Shown here: one piece after another, positions 44,318-55,380 of the stretch
Layout of the letters: each line of letters begins with the position of its first letter
Numbering within the stretch: the first letter of the stretch is position 1
Assembly: GCA_963921825.1 (NCBI GenBank)
Contig: OY997590.1
Location: 39,511,039-39,575,038 of the forward strand
Source: Erodium maritimum
Taxonomy: Eukaryota; Streptophyta; Magnoliopsida; Geraniales; Geraniaceae
Length of the DNA stretch: 64,000 bases
Direction of reading: 5' to 3'
Notes under the pieces: generated by a model
The model's input: only the letters and a program-made list of their open reading frames with translations
Database searches by the model: none
What the model was told of the DNA's origin: nothing
Translations under genes and position numbers: made by a program

Positions 44318-45550
44318 TTTTTTTTTTTTGAAAGAAAATGGAGATATTCATTCATATAAAGTAACTCGGGGACCCCACAGTGGAAAGTCGCCGTACATAA
44401 ACCAAACTAGAATAACTGGAAAGACAAGTGCATAAAGAGTAAATGTGCTCTGTAGCATAAATTGCAGTCGGGGATTTGGGACTGCGGTAGCATCCGGAGA
44501 TACCGATACAGTGTACGCCAACCAAAGGAACTGATCGAGCAGACCAGACGATAGGTAAACACTGGTGGACCTACATCTCCCCCGGTATGTCAGCGTGCGT
44601 CGTCCTCCCTTGAGTGATAATGGTAGGGCTCCTGAACGCGGGATTGCTGACACCGGACTGGCAGGGGAGATAAACATCAACTGAAGATGGTGCCGTCTCC
44701 ATCCATCCGCCGGGAAGGGGCCAAAGTTGACCCACCCCTCCCCGGGCCACCTCGGACTCATTCCTTCAGGCGGGGGTGCTTGAAGCCCACCGCCGCTGCT
44801 GCCTGTGATTCCCCATCAGATCCTGCCACGCGATCTAGCCCATCCCCTAGGCCCCGGTCAGGCCCATTAGGGTTTTCAGCAGAGTCCTCTTGCCACGACC
44901 CCTTACCCTTGCTTCGCCTCCAAGCAAGAGCCGTCACCGTCTCCTCCGCCGTCACAACCGTCTTCGAAGAGATCACCACCACCGGCAACACCGTCGCCAC
45001 CCGCGGCGCTTGTCCCAGCGTGTCCCCCGCCCTGGTTCGCCCGTCCCCGCCGCCGGCCTCCTCATCCGGCCGCCAAACCGACGAGAACACCAGTCCCGGC
45101 TCCAGTCCATCCCTCAACGGCAACGCCGACGATAGAGATCCATTGTCCCCGGCCTTCCCCCCACCATCGGACGATCTCGGGATCACGCCCGTCACCGCCG
45201 CCAATCCCACCACGATCGTCCAATCAGTACGATCAGGACGATCCACGCCGTCCCCCCGTCCCGGCATCCCGCCTGCGTCCCCGACGCCCGTACCTGTTTC
45301 ATCACCGCCCACAAGCATCGCATCCACCTCCGGATCGACCCACAGAGGAGGAGCACCGGAGGTGATGGAGGGACTCGCCATCGAGATCGCCATAGTCTCC
45401 AATCTGCCAAGCCCTAGATCTGTTCGCACAAGAGAAAACAGAAAGGCGACCACATGTGAATACACCATGGTTGGGATCATGGCCATGATCAAGGCCATGA
45501 TCAGCTTCTGCACCTTCGTGCGCCGCTGCGGCGCTAGGGCAGAGCTCTTT
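44318..45550 (-). mobile_element. Poly(A) retroposon with 15-bp target duplication
   Basis: A 1.23-kb insertion ending in a run of about 13 T at 44318-44331 (A-tail on the minus strand), flanked by TTGCCTGCGTAGCAT at 44304-44318 and 45551-45565. The tail base T is shared with the duplication. GC content is far above its neighbours. The minus strand has an intronless open frame at 45513-44758 (251 codons, MQKLIMALIMAMIPTM, then a glycine- and aspartate-rich tract) and a second at 44761-44348. No domain recognised. It may be a processed gene copy or a 5'-truncated LINE ORF1 start; the data do not decide. Confidence 0.85.
44758..45513 (-). pseudogene. Hypothetical open frame in the retroposon
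   Basis: 251 codons without introns. Residues 1-30 are hydrophobic, the rest is low-complexity (Gly, Asp, Val, Ser) with the words AISMASPSITSGAPPLWVDP and AWRRSKGKGSWQEDSAENPN. The antisense strand is open too (44687-45562), as often happens in GC-rich DNA, so length alone is no proof of coding. The second methionine group MAISMASPS near 45390 would be a plausible alternative start. No function can be proposed. Confidence 0.4.
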
Positions 45551-45565
45551 TTGCCTGCGTAGCAT

Positions 45566-46957
45566 GGTTGGTGGAATGCGTCAATTATTAACTCATTTAA
45601 TTAATTGGTTAAAAGCGTGTGATTAAACTCATAAACATAAAACAGTGATACAAAAGTTGATGCATAAATCAACACCCGTGTCGTGTCGTGTCCTGCACAA
45701 AGTAACAACATTTCAATTTTCACAAGCCCCTTTGATGATTTCACTTATTCTTGACTGAGTTTTAAGATTTTTGTTTGAATGTATTTGTTTCTTTTGTTGG
45801 CGATTTCTCCCATATGTAGTTGGGTCAAATTTTTTTGTCTGGTATCTTTTACCTCAGAAGATATTCAATCTTTGCTTTCACTGATAAAAAAGAACATAAA
45901 AAACCATGGAAGTTTAGTAAAAGCCGAGGGAGAAAGTGGGATATTTATACTTCACAAGAATTGTGCCTCGACTAATTCAATCATTTTGCTACAAACACCC
46001 ATATGGAGTTTTTGTTAGCTTTGACAGAAAAATCTTTGCATGCTTTCAACTAAGAACATGCATTTCACATGATTCATAGTTTTGACATAATTAAGATTGA
46101 TTAATGGATTACTTGATTCCCAAGGTTATTCTGTCCCGTTGCATGAATATTCAAATGGTAGAGGATTAGGGTTTTGGAGTACTCATTCACACAACTAGGT
46201 CATTTGGCACGTCATGGAGTATTAATAAACCCTAATTAACTTTATTTTAAAGCACACTAGAAAACATGAGAAGAATTCTTCTAATGAATCTTGATTCGTA
46301 GGTTATCAAAAATACCAAACATAGCTTGCCATTTTTGATTGCTTGTTTTATGAGCAACATGAATAGAATCGTTCTAAAACAACTCACTGTCTCTAAACAA
46401 CGTAATGGCCATGACACCTCATTAGGAAAACAAGGATGAAAAGGAAAGTAGCTTTCGGATTTTCTTCTTCTTTTCTTTCCTTGGTAGGTTATCTTTTTTG
46501 GATCAAATACAAAAAGAAACATACAAATTTTGGGTTATTGGTTACGACTTTTACTATTCCTTCGAGTATGTACTATAAATGTTCCAAATCAAACACCAAT
46601 AATTCACGTCATGCCAATGTCTACTTCCAATCCATTTCGAGTGCATGGTTTCTACGGGAACTAGAAAAATCAACTTTATAGCTTCCCAAACTTGAAATTA
46701 CATGAAAATTCTTCTACCGTCTGTTATTTTTAGGGATTATTGTAACAAATAAAAATCAAAGTGTGGTTTGTACATTTTGTAAGTTGATATAGTCATTTAA
46801 AAATCATTAAAGTTGATATCCTCAACTATATTTTTTTTAAGGAAATTATCCTCTCGCTATCTTGAAAAACTTTTAATATCAGTTTAGTACACTAAAAATG
46901 TTTTATTTTTAATTTAGCAATTCTTTCTGACATCTTCTCCTCAACTTTGTTAAATTG
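45566..46957. other. Stretch without a recognised gene
   Basis: About 1.4 kb of AT-rich DNA. Short open frames on both strands (for example 46522-46247 minus) show no domain. No tandem repeat, RNA gene or clear transposon end seen. Confidence 0.55.
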
Positions 46958-46960
46958 TTA

Positions 46961-47338
46961 GGGAGTCATTTCAGCCGGTTCCTTCATTGTTGGAAGTAGA
47001 TCCATCGGAAATTTTTTTTGAAGAAGATTGTGAGGAAAAGTAGCAGAGACGTGATGGAGAAGATGTGTGGAATTGGGAGTGTGAGAGATCAATATATAGA
47101 GGAAATTATGGCACCCAATTCATAAGCCACGTGTCGCAACGCCATTGGGTCAGCGACTAACTGTTGGGGCTAACATGACATTGCCTCGTTCATGCACATC
47201 GTTGCAGGATCCTATGGCGAGAAGTGTTGCAGCTGCGTCCTACAACGCCTCCTACAGTGAGCCCTCGTGGTTGGAGGCGTGGTTTCGCATGCGGTGAGGG
47301 TGCTGCAGCGATGCTACCATGCCCCACTACAAGTGCTC
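46961..47338. mobile_element. Possible Tourist/Harbinger-type MITE
   Basis: The right end read inward, GAGCACTTGTAGTGGGGC, resembles plant Harbinger MITE termini, and TTA trinucleotides flank both sides (46958-46960 and 47339-47341). The left end GGGAGTCATTTCAGCC matches only loosely. Internal CACGTG and CGCCATTGG are seen. Tentative. Confidence 0.35.
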
Positions 47339-47512
47339 TTAAAGGTAGAGCCTCTTTAATGGAACTTAAGACGCGCCACTCTGTACCGTTGTGCAAGTTG
47401 TTTGACCATTGTCCAAAATATTCACATAATATTTACTAAAATTTATAAATGTATCAAACATCACATAAGTGTATCAAAACAAGTTATCGAAATTATTAGC
47501 ACTAGGGGTAGA

Positions 47513-47533
47513 GCACCGCGCGATGCGCAGTGC
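47513..47533 (-). other. Helitron 3' terminal hairpin
   Basis: A 21-base palindrome with a 9-pair stem and 3-base loop (ATC), 11 bases from the CTAG terminus on the minus strand. In Helitrons this structure marks the 3' end for transposition termination. Confidence 0.75.
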
Positions 47534-50500
47534 ATGTTGTAATATGTTGTCAATGGTATTCAATATCAAGAGACTATAATATGAAGGTACACATAAGGCT
47601 ATTAACAACACTACTGAAAAATGAAGCTTGGAATGCTTCATGATAGAATGTAGTAATATTATGAATTAAAATGTTCTTGTATTTTGAGTTATGAAACAAT
47701 AATACTCCAATTTAGGACAAATTTAAACTAAACTCACTCTGTCTAATGAGCTAAGTAAACCAAAAATAAAAGTACTAATCTGAGTAAAGCAAATGGTTTC
47801 TCTTCCAACAACTTTCACAATTAAACATTTATCCAAATCACCTGCATGTATTCAAAACACTAAAATCCACGGTTTTGACATCACATAGAACTAATAGCAT
47901 ATCATTGATGTATGTTAGTTCAAATTAATGTAGTACCTAATGATGGAATCCACGTAATCCACATAACCATATCAAATTTTGGATACCACGCCTCGTAAAA
48001 AACAGTAAATTGGATCTTTCACTTGGAGATGGCTGTAATTGTTGTATAGAAATATCACTTTTTTGCACATAAGAGCATACCAGCATGCATATTGAAACCC
48101 AACTTTAACAAATTAGTCCAAGAACTTCCAAATGTTCTTGTTTAGTTCTAATCTTTACAAAATTATTCCAATTTAGCTATAAACTTTGAAAAGCTGAAAA
48201 CTAAACATGACATCTTGAAGTACTTGGACTAATTTTCAGGTTCATTATTGTATTGTGTATAAAGATCATTGATCCATTATTTAACTACTACTTTGCCTTA
48301 ATCACATCACAAGGAGAATTGGGTATAAACTTAAGACTATACTCCTGGTTATTACATGCTATAATAATAAGGTTCAATTTGGTTATTCAAGTACAGGTTC
48401 TATAAAAGCAGCAATTTGGGGTTTAATGAAGGTTTTGTTGTATAATTCTCCATGATTCATATATTAACCATTTTACGAATAACTCCCACAGCAAGATGTA
48501 CTTCTTTCTTTTTTTTCTCTTTTTTTTTGCATTTTACAATGAGATGAGCGATTAGTGATCAAGTAAACTTCCAAACTTGCTTTCTTGAAAGTACTGGTAA
48601 AACTCTTTCCAATTAGCTTCGCCAGCCAAAGCTGCATAACCAATTAAACCTAGTCCTGCAACAATCTAACCAGAATTAAGTATGTTTCTATCTTATTCGT
48701 TAGAGAGGAACACATTTTTGAAGTTGAAGAGCTAACTTGCATAACAGTAGTAACACTATGTTACTTATTTCCTTTCCTGTTTTTCCATTTTACCATAAGT
48801 CAGTCCCTAATATGGGGCATGGGATGTAGTCACACTATATTCACAAGGTTTTGCAACTTCAAAGCAAAAACAGGTACCAAATATCACCCAAATGTTATCT
48901 CTTGATATACAACTAACTAAGAGTTGGCAAAAGGAAAATGAAAAGAAATGTCAAATTTTATGTAACTTAAGCTAGAAATATAACTGTTGCATAATCATAT
49001 TTAGTTTATACCCTCCCTCTATGATAGAACTATCAAAATTCCCTATCATTTGATAAAGAAATGAGAAATCAAAGCACAAACAATCAAAATAAAGGACAAC
49101 ATTAATTTTATCAAGCGCATTTTGTCTTTCCCTTCAATAGATGCAAGTACTGCCTACTAAACTACTTGCAGCACGGTGGCCTTCTCTCACTCTATTCTGA
49201 GAATCAAACAAAACTACTATAGGTAAAATATAATAGCTATAACATGACCTTCTCTCACTCTATTTTCGAAAAGAACATGAGATCAAAAGCAAACAATAAA
49301 TGAGGTTTTCTCTCCTTTCTAAGAGGATTTAATTCAAGCTCTGAGGTAGGAGCTGGTAGATCAATTGGACTTAATTCAAGCTCAGGTAGAAACTGATAGA
49401 TCAATTGGTCGCCAAGGCAAGGAGGCTTGTTCATCATAATGAGAATTACTGGCTGGCTTTGCTTTACACCTTTAAAAACACTCAACAATCACTTCCATGA
49501 ATCATAATAATGGTAATGCAACCACTAAGAACAAAATTGAAGTGTGTGCTCATAATGGAAAATAAATCACAGAGCAGCAACAATTGAGCAGGAAATGAAC
49601 AGAAGCAATGAGAATTAAAAAGGATTCGTGCTCAGACGAAGCTAACAGCGGCCAGAACTACAAGAACAACTCAGAGAAATTGCACACACACTGTGATTCG
49701 GAACTCAGAGAAAGGTTTTTCTCATGGCTGACCTGAGAGCTGGTGAGGATGAACATGTTCACTTCACAAAATTAAAGAACCATGACATGAAGATAGCAGA
49801 TATAAATCAATATCCAATTTGAGGAAAACAAATTATCCACCTCTCAATAACACCAAATCCCAAATCACTCCACAAGTGAAATTCAAAATGTATCTTTAAA
49901 CATGTGAACTGGCAAAGAGAATAAGAGAAATTGAAACGGAGGAGTAGGAGAACGAAAATACCTTCTCAAGTACCTAACTATATTGTTAACATAACATCCT
50001 ACTATTTGCTAAGCCATTCATACCTCATCCCATAAGTAACAATAGGCTTTCTTTCGGTAAGACTTTATCCTAAAGATCTCAATTTCCTTTTGCACAGTCC
50101 TTTGCTGCAACCATAATGTTTCACACCATAAAGGCAGTAAAAGTTGACTGACTTTACACAAAAATATATCAGAATGAAGTGAACATAAGTAATTTACTGC
50201 ATACCCTCAGGTTGTTCGACTATATGGTAAAAACAATGTAAATGAAATTTAGCGTTTTTGTGAAATTGGAGTTCTGCAATAAGTGTTCTAGTTCTTTTTT
50301 TCATTGGTTAACAACTTGAACAGAGACATATGAGGCATACACTGGATGTTTTTGGGAACTTTAGCAATCCACCATTACCTTAATAAACTCAAACCTTGCA
50401 GCTAAGTGTTGATGTTTCAGTTTCATGACTAATTTAACTATATGTATATCGATGGAAGTGACATATATAGAACACAAGGGAAAAAAGATATGCACCAAAA

Positions 50501-51012
50501 ATCATACCAGCGTAGTTGAAGCAGTCTTAATGGAATCACTATCGACCCGGATCATGGTGTTGGATTAATTGTAGAAGTGATAAGCATGATCAACATCCTC
50601 TCCCAGAACGATACAGTACTTCCCAGCGAAGAAGAGCCAACCTGGAAAAATACTCAACCTGAACCATAAACTCAAAAATACACGAATCAATTATCTCTTT
50701 TTTCCTTACCTTAGAGGCGCTCATAGTCATTATCCACCGCTACTGTTAGCCTAAGTGGCCAAAAAAAACATGCAGAGGGAAGAAAAATGAATTAAGCAAG
50801 TTAAATATATCCCATATTTTTACAATCTTGACATTAAAATAGTCAATAAGATCATTATTTGAATACAATTGAGTAAGTAATGAATAGTTACAGTAGAACC
50901 CAAGTTCATTTGTTTGGAATACAAATCTGTACTCTAAAACTCACAGCATACATACCGAACAGCACAACCCCACATCAAATATTATATAGAATGTAACACT
51001 TTGTAGTTTCAG

Positions 51013-51123
51013 TACAACCCAAGTTCAATTCTTTAGAACTACAAGCAAGAGGTTCTCTACAACCTCATATCATCAATCTAAACCAACATCATAATACCAT
51101 GCAAAATTCAAAGAAGCCGAAAC
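51013..51123. repeat. Direct repeat copy A in intron 1
   Basis: A 110-base block starting TACAACCCAAGTTCAATTCT; its partner is 51462-51570, about 85 percent alike by eye, same orientation. A weaker third copy lies near 50889-50990. Confidence 0.85.
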
Positions 51124-51461
51124 TCACCTAAATGATTAAAGCAAAGGATTGATGCAACTTTTTTGAATTTTTTTATCATCTTCTGGATAGGACAAGAAAG
51201 TAATACCTACCAGGAAAAATGATCTATACATATGTCTGACCATTATACTGCTGAAAATTTCAGTACTAATTTTGATGTTTCAAAAACATGTTTATGTCTA
51301 TCAAATCAAAATATTGTACTTTGTGGCTGAGATTTTTACCATTGCATTGTGGTCCTAATTTGCGGAGGTAACATGCTGCAAAACTATGGAGTATTTTTCA
51401 ACTGAAATTGTAGTTATTTGTTAATGATGTCAGGAGAAGCAAGAAATCCAAAGCAGTTCTC

Positions 51462-51570
51462 TACAACCCAAGTTCAATTCTTTAGAACTATAGGCAAGAG
51501 GTTCTCTGCAACCCCATATCATTAATCCAAACATACATCATATTACCTACGAAATCCAAGGAAGTCGAAC
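51462..51570. repeat. Direct repeat copy B in intron 1
   Basis: Partner of 51013-51123, starting TACAACCCAAGTTCAATTCT. No coding signal. Confidence 0.85.
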
Positions 51571-53060
51571 TTTAAGAACAAAACAATAATTGTTTTAAAT
51601 CCTTCGTAACATATAAACTTTATAAAATAAAATAAAATAATAAACAGAGAATCACTGCGTAAAAAACATTCATGTGATCATGGTGCACCAGGTATCGACA
51701 AATAAAGGAATGCTCTAGCTTGGAAACAATCATACATTACCTAATTTTCCTCATCTTTTCTTGTATTATCTTTCACAATTTCCCCAACAACTACATATTA
51801 ATTATGCGGTACATGCCTTTCAAATTTAATCAGTTTTTTTTTACATATATGATGGTGACAGAAATTAAATTGCAATTTAATGACATAGGCGCTGGAAGAA
51901 ATGTGTATAATGCATAATACACCAATTCCATAACATAATAGCCTAAAGGGAAATCATACAGTATGCATATGAACATAGTATGTGAAATAAGAACTCTAAT
52001 TCTGAAGGTAATTACAGTGCTCTAGACCTTTATGGAATAACATGAAACTCTTCTAAGCCTATTATTTATTCAGTTATGTGATAATCGAAGTTTAACCCTT
52101 CTGACACCAACATTAAGGAAATTGTTGATTTATGGTATTAACTAAGATGCAGGGGTGATTCAAAAACACTTTCATAAAGTGCAAACTTGAAAGTTTTCCA
52201 TGAAACATGTATTGAACACACTTAGTTCAACATATAAAAATCAGTCAACATATATCTTTTCTCAAATACAATAACATAATTGTTCTTCAACTCCACTTTT
52301 CTATTTTAAAATGCACATGTCTACTAAGCCTGGTTAGAGAGGACCACTGTAGGAGGAAAATACAATACCTACGTAAGTAGCAGCATCTACAACAAAGGAA
52401 CCCTACACAAGCATCACTCTAATCGAAGCCAATCAAACACACACACCATCAACAATCGCATTAAATCGATCAAACACCTCATACACAACATAAACCCAAA
52501 TGGAACAGACAAACAACAGGCATAAACACACGGTGAATCAGAAACTGCGAACCAACCTCAGACGGAATCGCACGCACAACAATCCTAGAAGTCCATCCGT
52601 GCAAATAAAAAGCATGTAAGCCTGCAAAACAAAGGGGAAAGCTCCACACCCACGAGAAACCCAATATGAACAACTGGACAACAAAGACGACCACAGACCC
52701 ACAGAAACCTAACCTGCAACCCAGCTGACATGTGATTCGAAGGATGAGTCACGACTCCAATATATAATGGAGACCCGTGTCGAATACATGAAGAAGACGG
52801 GGAGGGAAAGGACGCAAAACATACCATTGAGTACAGACATTAAGCCTTCGAGAAACGATTGGAAGACGCCGACCAGCCGTTACATGTTGCTCAATTGAAG
52901 AAGGGAAGAGAATAATTTGTAACAGCCAAGCAGTCGGACCAGAAGAGACGATCGGAGGATGAAGGGACGGAGAGCTGGTCCATTAATGGGGGAGGAGAAG
53001 AAACGGCGGCCAAAGAAGGCGTGAAGTAAATCAGAGGAAGAAGAGTCGGACGCAGAATCG

Positions 53061-53103
53061 CTTAAGGATGGGCCGAAACATAAGGCTTAAGGATGGGCCG
53101 AAA
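53061..53103 (-). promoter_or_regulatory. Promoter with two site II (TGGGCC) elements
   Basis: CTTAAGGATGGGCCGAAA occurs twice, at 53061-53078 and 53086-53103, about 230-260 bases upstream of the exon 1 ATG. TGGGCC (53069-53074 and 53094-53099) is the site II element bound by TCP factors, common in plant promoters of ribosomal and mitochondrial protein genes. The pyrimidine-rich stretch downstream (TCTTCTCCTCCCCC on the minus strand near 52990) fits a 5' UTR. So promoter and gene seem to have been captured together. Confidence 0.5.
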
Positions 53104-53192
53104 AAAAGTACGCTAGTGGGGAGAGTAACGCAAGTGAGGAAGGAGGGAGAGCGTAGACTTCACGCGGAACTTCCTATTAGACATATATTAGA

Positions 53193-53801
53193 TTAAATTG
53201 TGTGAAACATCACACGAGTAAATGAGGTGGGGCTAGGGGACATCGGAGGTCTTCATCTCCTCCATACGTCGATCCCACTCCTGATCATAGACCGTTATCT
53301 GTGCCGCCATCCACTCCTCTAACGAAGTCACCACCTGAGTCATCCTTTCCTTAACATCATATACAGTATTACTCGTCTCCTAGAACTAGTGGTGTGTTAC
53401 CATCTCTCGGCTAAATCTGCCACCAAAACGCAACAGGATTGGGATCACCATAGTTTAGTTCACTTTTTGCAGGCTGAAAAAGCAGTTGTTATAATCACCT
53501 CTCTTTATGGGTGTCTCTTCCATTTTATCCATTTGATTGTTGTCGAAGCACAAAAACCCTACTTTTTATGCTTCCCGCTGGTCAATTTGTTGCTCCTTTG
53601 AGACACCAAGTTCGGGCCTATAGTTCTCGTACCTTTAAGAGGTGGTGGTCAAGCTGAATTTGTGCTCATCGTATTCTAGATCAATCAGCATTTAGCTTAC
53701 AAAAAACCTAAGGGTGACCTAGTGGTGATTGTTAAACTAATTTTAGTTTTGCTTTCATTCAATGACACCACTACATCTCGGGACCCCTCGAACACTCAGG
53801 T
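53193..53801. other. Stretch between Helitron and solo LTR
   Basis: About 600 bases. A minus-strand frame at 53343-53233 (MTQVVTSLEEWMAAQITVYD, then QEWDRRMEEMK) looks like the coiled N-terminus of a retrotransposon gag but is too short to call. The rest shows nothing recognisable. The last five bases CAGGT (53797-53801) are the left duplication of the solo LTR. Confidence 0.4.
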
Positions 53802-54519
53802 TGTCACGCCCCAATTTCAGTAAACCAAACTCAGGACGTGAACTTTTAAAACGATAAAATATTTTGAAACCTTTTACATTAAATCACTTTAAGATCACCG
53901 TTTGTTCAACAAAATAATATTTACAACTTAAAACACGTCCCAACAAGTGGAAAAAAGTGTGGTATCTGTCGCTAGACTCAAAATAAACCCAGAATCCCGC
54001 TCCCATCTCTTCAAGCTTCGGAAGCTCACTTAGCCCAACCTGCGACCGGTACCTATAGGAAAAGCAGCTAGGGGTGAGCGTTCGCTCACCACCACGGATA
54101 ACAGACTGACTACGGCATAATTAGCAGACAATGACGGTAACACCAACAACCAACTCAACACCGGGAACACCATCCCCAACTCAAGTAACCCGACCGACAC
54201 CCACACACTGATACTTTCCTCAGCGGACTCAACACTCGGACACGTAAGGTAGACCCGACAGAACGATCGACGACCTCCTCCAAAGACACGACAGACCACC
54301 ACGCAACACCCAAGATCACAAAGGATCGCACACCAAACAAGATCACAAAGGATCGCACTCCTGTCAGCTGCTCAGTGCCGGTTGCTAACCGGCTGGGCTC
54401 GAGCCTACCTCACGCGCTTTGCCGATCCCTGTCAGGCTCTAGGCGGTCGACCTGTTGGCGATATATACAGCGCTGCTTTTCCGATAGCTAGTCGGAAGGG
54501 GAGCTGCCCTCTCATCGCC

Positions 54520-54700
54520 TAAAAACGCTCACAACCTCCCGAGACTCGAACTCGGTCAGGCTAGCCAAAGAACGCTCGTAACTTCCCGAGACTCGAACTC
54601 GGTCAAGCCAGCCAAAGAACGTTCGCAACCTCCCGAGACTCGAACTCGGTCAGGCCAGCCAAAGAATGCTCGCAACTTACCGATCCCTGTTAGGTAAGCC
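54520..54700. repeat. 60-bp tandem repeat, three to four copies
   Basis: Unit around CCTCCCGAGACTCGAACTCG then GTCAGGC, inside the solo LTR. Confidence 0.85.
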
Positions 54701-54799
54701 ATCCAAATTCCACACCACTTCACGACACACAGTCGGGTCACTAACCTCGGGCAAGCACAATCACAATCACAAGAAAAGTTCAACAAGCAACAACAACAC

Positions 54800-55380
54800 A
54801 GGTTCAACACTCCACAGGCACTCATGCCACCCAAGACACCAACAGTAAAACACGGATTCAACAACCCCACGAGCACTCACGGCCTCCCTAGACACACCAA
54901 CCATAACTCACTGGCTCAACAACCCCACGGGCACTCACGGCCTCCCAAGACACACCAACCATAACTCACGGGCTCAACAACCCCACGGGCACTCACGGCC
55001 ACCCAAGACACACCAACAATAACTCACGGGCTCAACAACCCCACGGCACTCACGGGCACCCAAGACACTCCAACAGTAACTCACGGGCTCAACAACCCCA
55101 CGACACTCACGGCCACCCAAGACACTCCAACAGTAACTCACGGGCTCAACAACCCCACGGCACTCACGGCCACCCAAGACACACCAACAGTAACTCACGG
55201 GCTCAACAACCCCACGGCACTCACGGCCACCCACGACACACCAACAGTAACTCACGGGCTCAACAACCCCACGACACTCACGGCCACCCAAGACACACCA
55301 ACAGTAAAGACACGGGTTCAATCAACCCTCACGGGCACTCATGGCCACCCAGACACAACAGTAAAACATGGGCTCTCATG
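54800..55380. repeat. 58-bp minisatellite inside the solo LTR, about 9 copies
   Basis: Unit with CACTCACGGCCACCCAAGAC then TAACTCACGGGCTCAACAAC. It is the same family of unit as at 38500-39040. The glycine- and cysteine-rich open frame across it on the minus strand is a by-product. Confidence 0.9.

Larger units (their letters stand above)
48552..52840 (-). pseudogene. Four-exon small-protein gene captured in the Helitron
   Basis: Coding pieces on the minus strand with matching GT-AG splice sites and phases: exon 1 52840-52825 (MSVLN + 1 base, donor GTATG), exon 2 50641-50508 (after TTTTTCCAG), exon 3 50104-50024 (after GGTTGCAG, donor GTATG), exon 4 48665-48552 (after TGGTTAG). Exons 1-2 read MSVLNGWLFFAGKYCIVLGE ... 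HFYN then TAA at 50567-50565; three codons on, in the same frame, ATG at 50555 opens 80 codons: MIRVDSDSIKTASTTL, QRTVQKEIEIFRIKSYRKKA ... WDE, and a membrane-like end IVAGLGLIGYAALAGEANWK ... LLDH. Either a 114-codon gene with one in-frame stop after capture, or two small ORFs on one message. Family not recognised; exon joins are inferred. Confidence 0.5.
47502..53192 (-). mobile_element. Helitron carrying a captured host gene
   Basis: Read on the minus strand the element starts A|TCTAATATATGTCTAATA GG at 53192 and ends with hairpin GCACTGCGC-ATC-GCGCGGTGC (47533-47513; nine pairs, one G-T) followed by seven bases and CTAG|T at 47502. A 5' TC, a 3' CTRR, a hairpin about 11 bases from the end and insertion between A and T with no target duplication are the Helitron signature. 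The 5.7 kb between hold a promoter and exons of a small gene in the same orientation, and no Rep-helicase, so it is a non-autonomous gene-carrying Helitron. The 5' end is less certain than the 3' end. Confidence 0.68.

Noticed and set aside
44687-45562. 291-codon plus-strand open frame, Pro/Ser/Thr-rich
   Set aside because: It is antisense to the A-tailed retroposon; GC-rich DNA commonly leaves the opposite strand open.
49255-49488. 77-codon minus-strand frame within the Helitron
   Set aside because: It lies in the inferred third intron, includes a small internal duplication and shows no domain.
54974-55321. Cysteine-rich repeat protein (GGRECRGVVEPVSYCW units)
   Set aside because: Produced by the LTR minisatellite; no start context or family.
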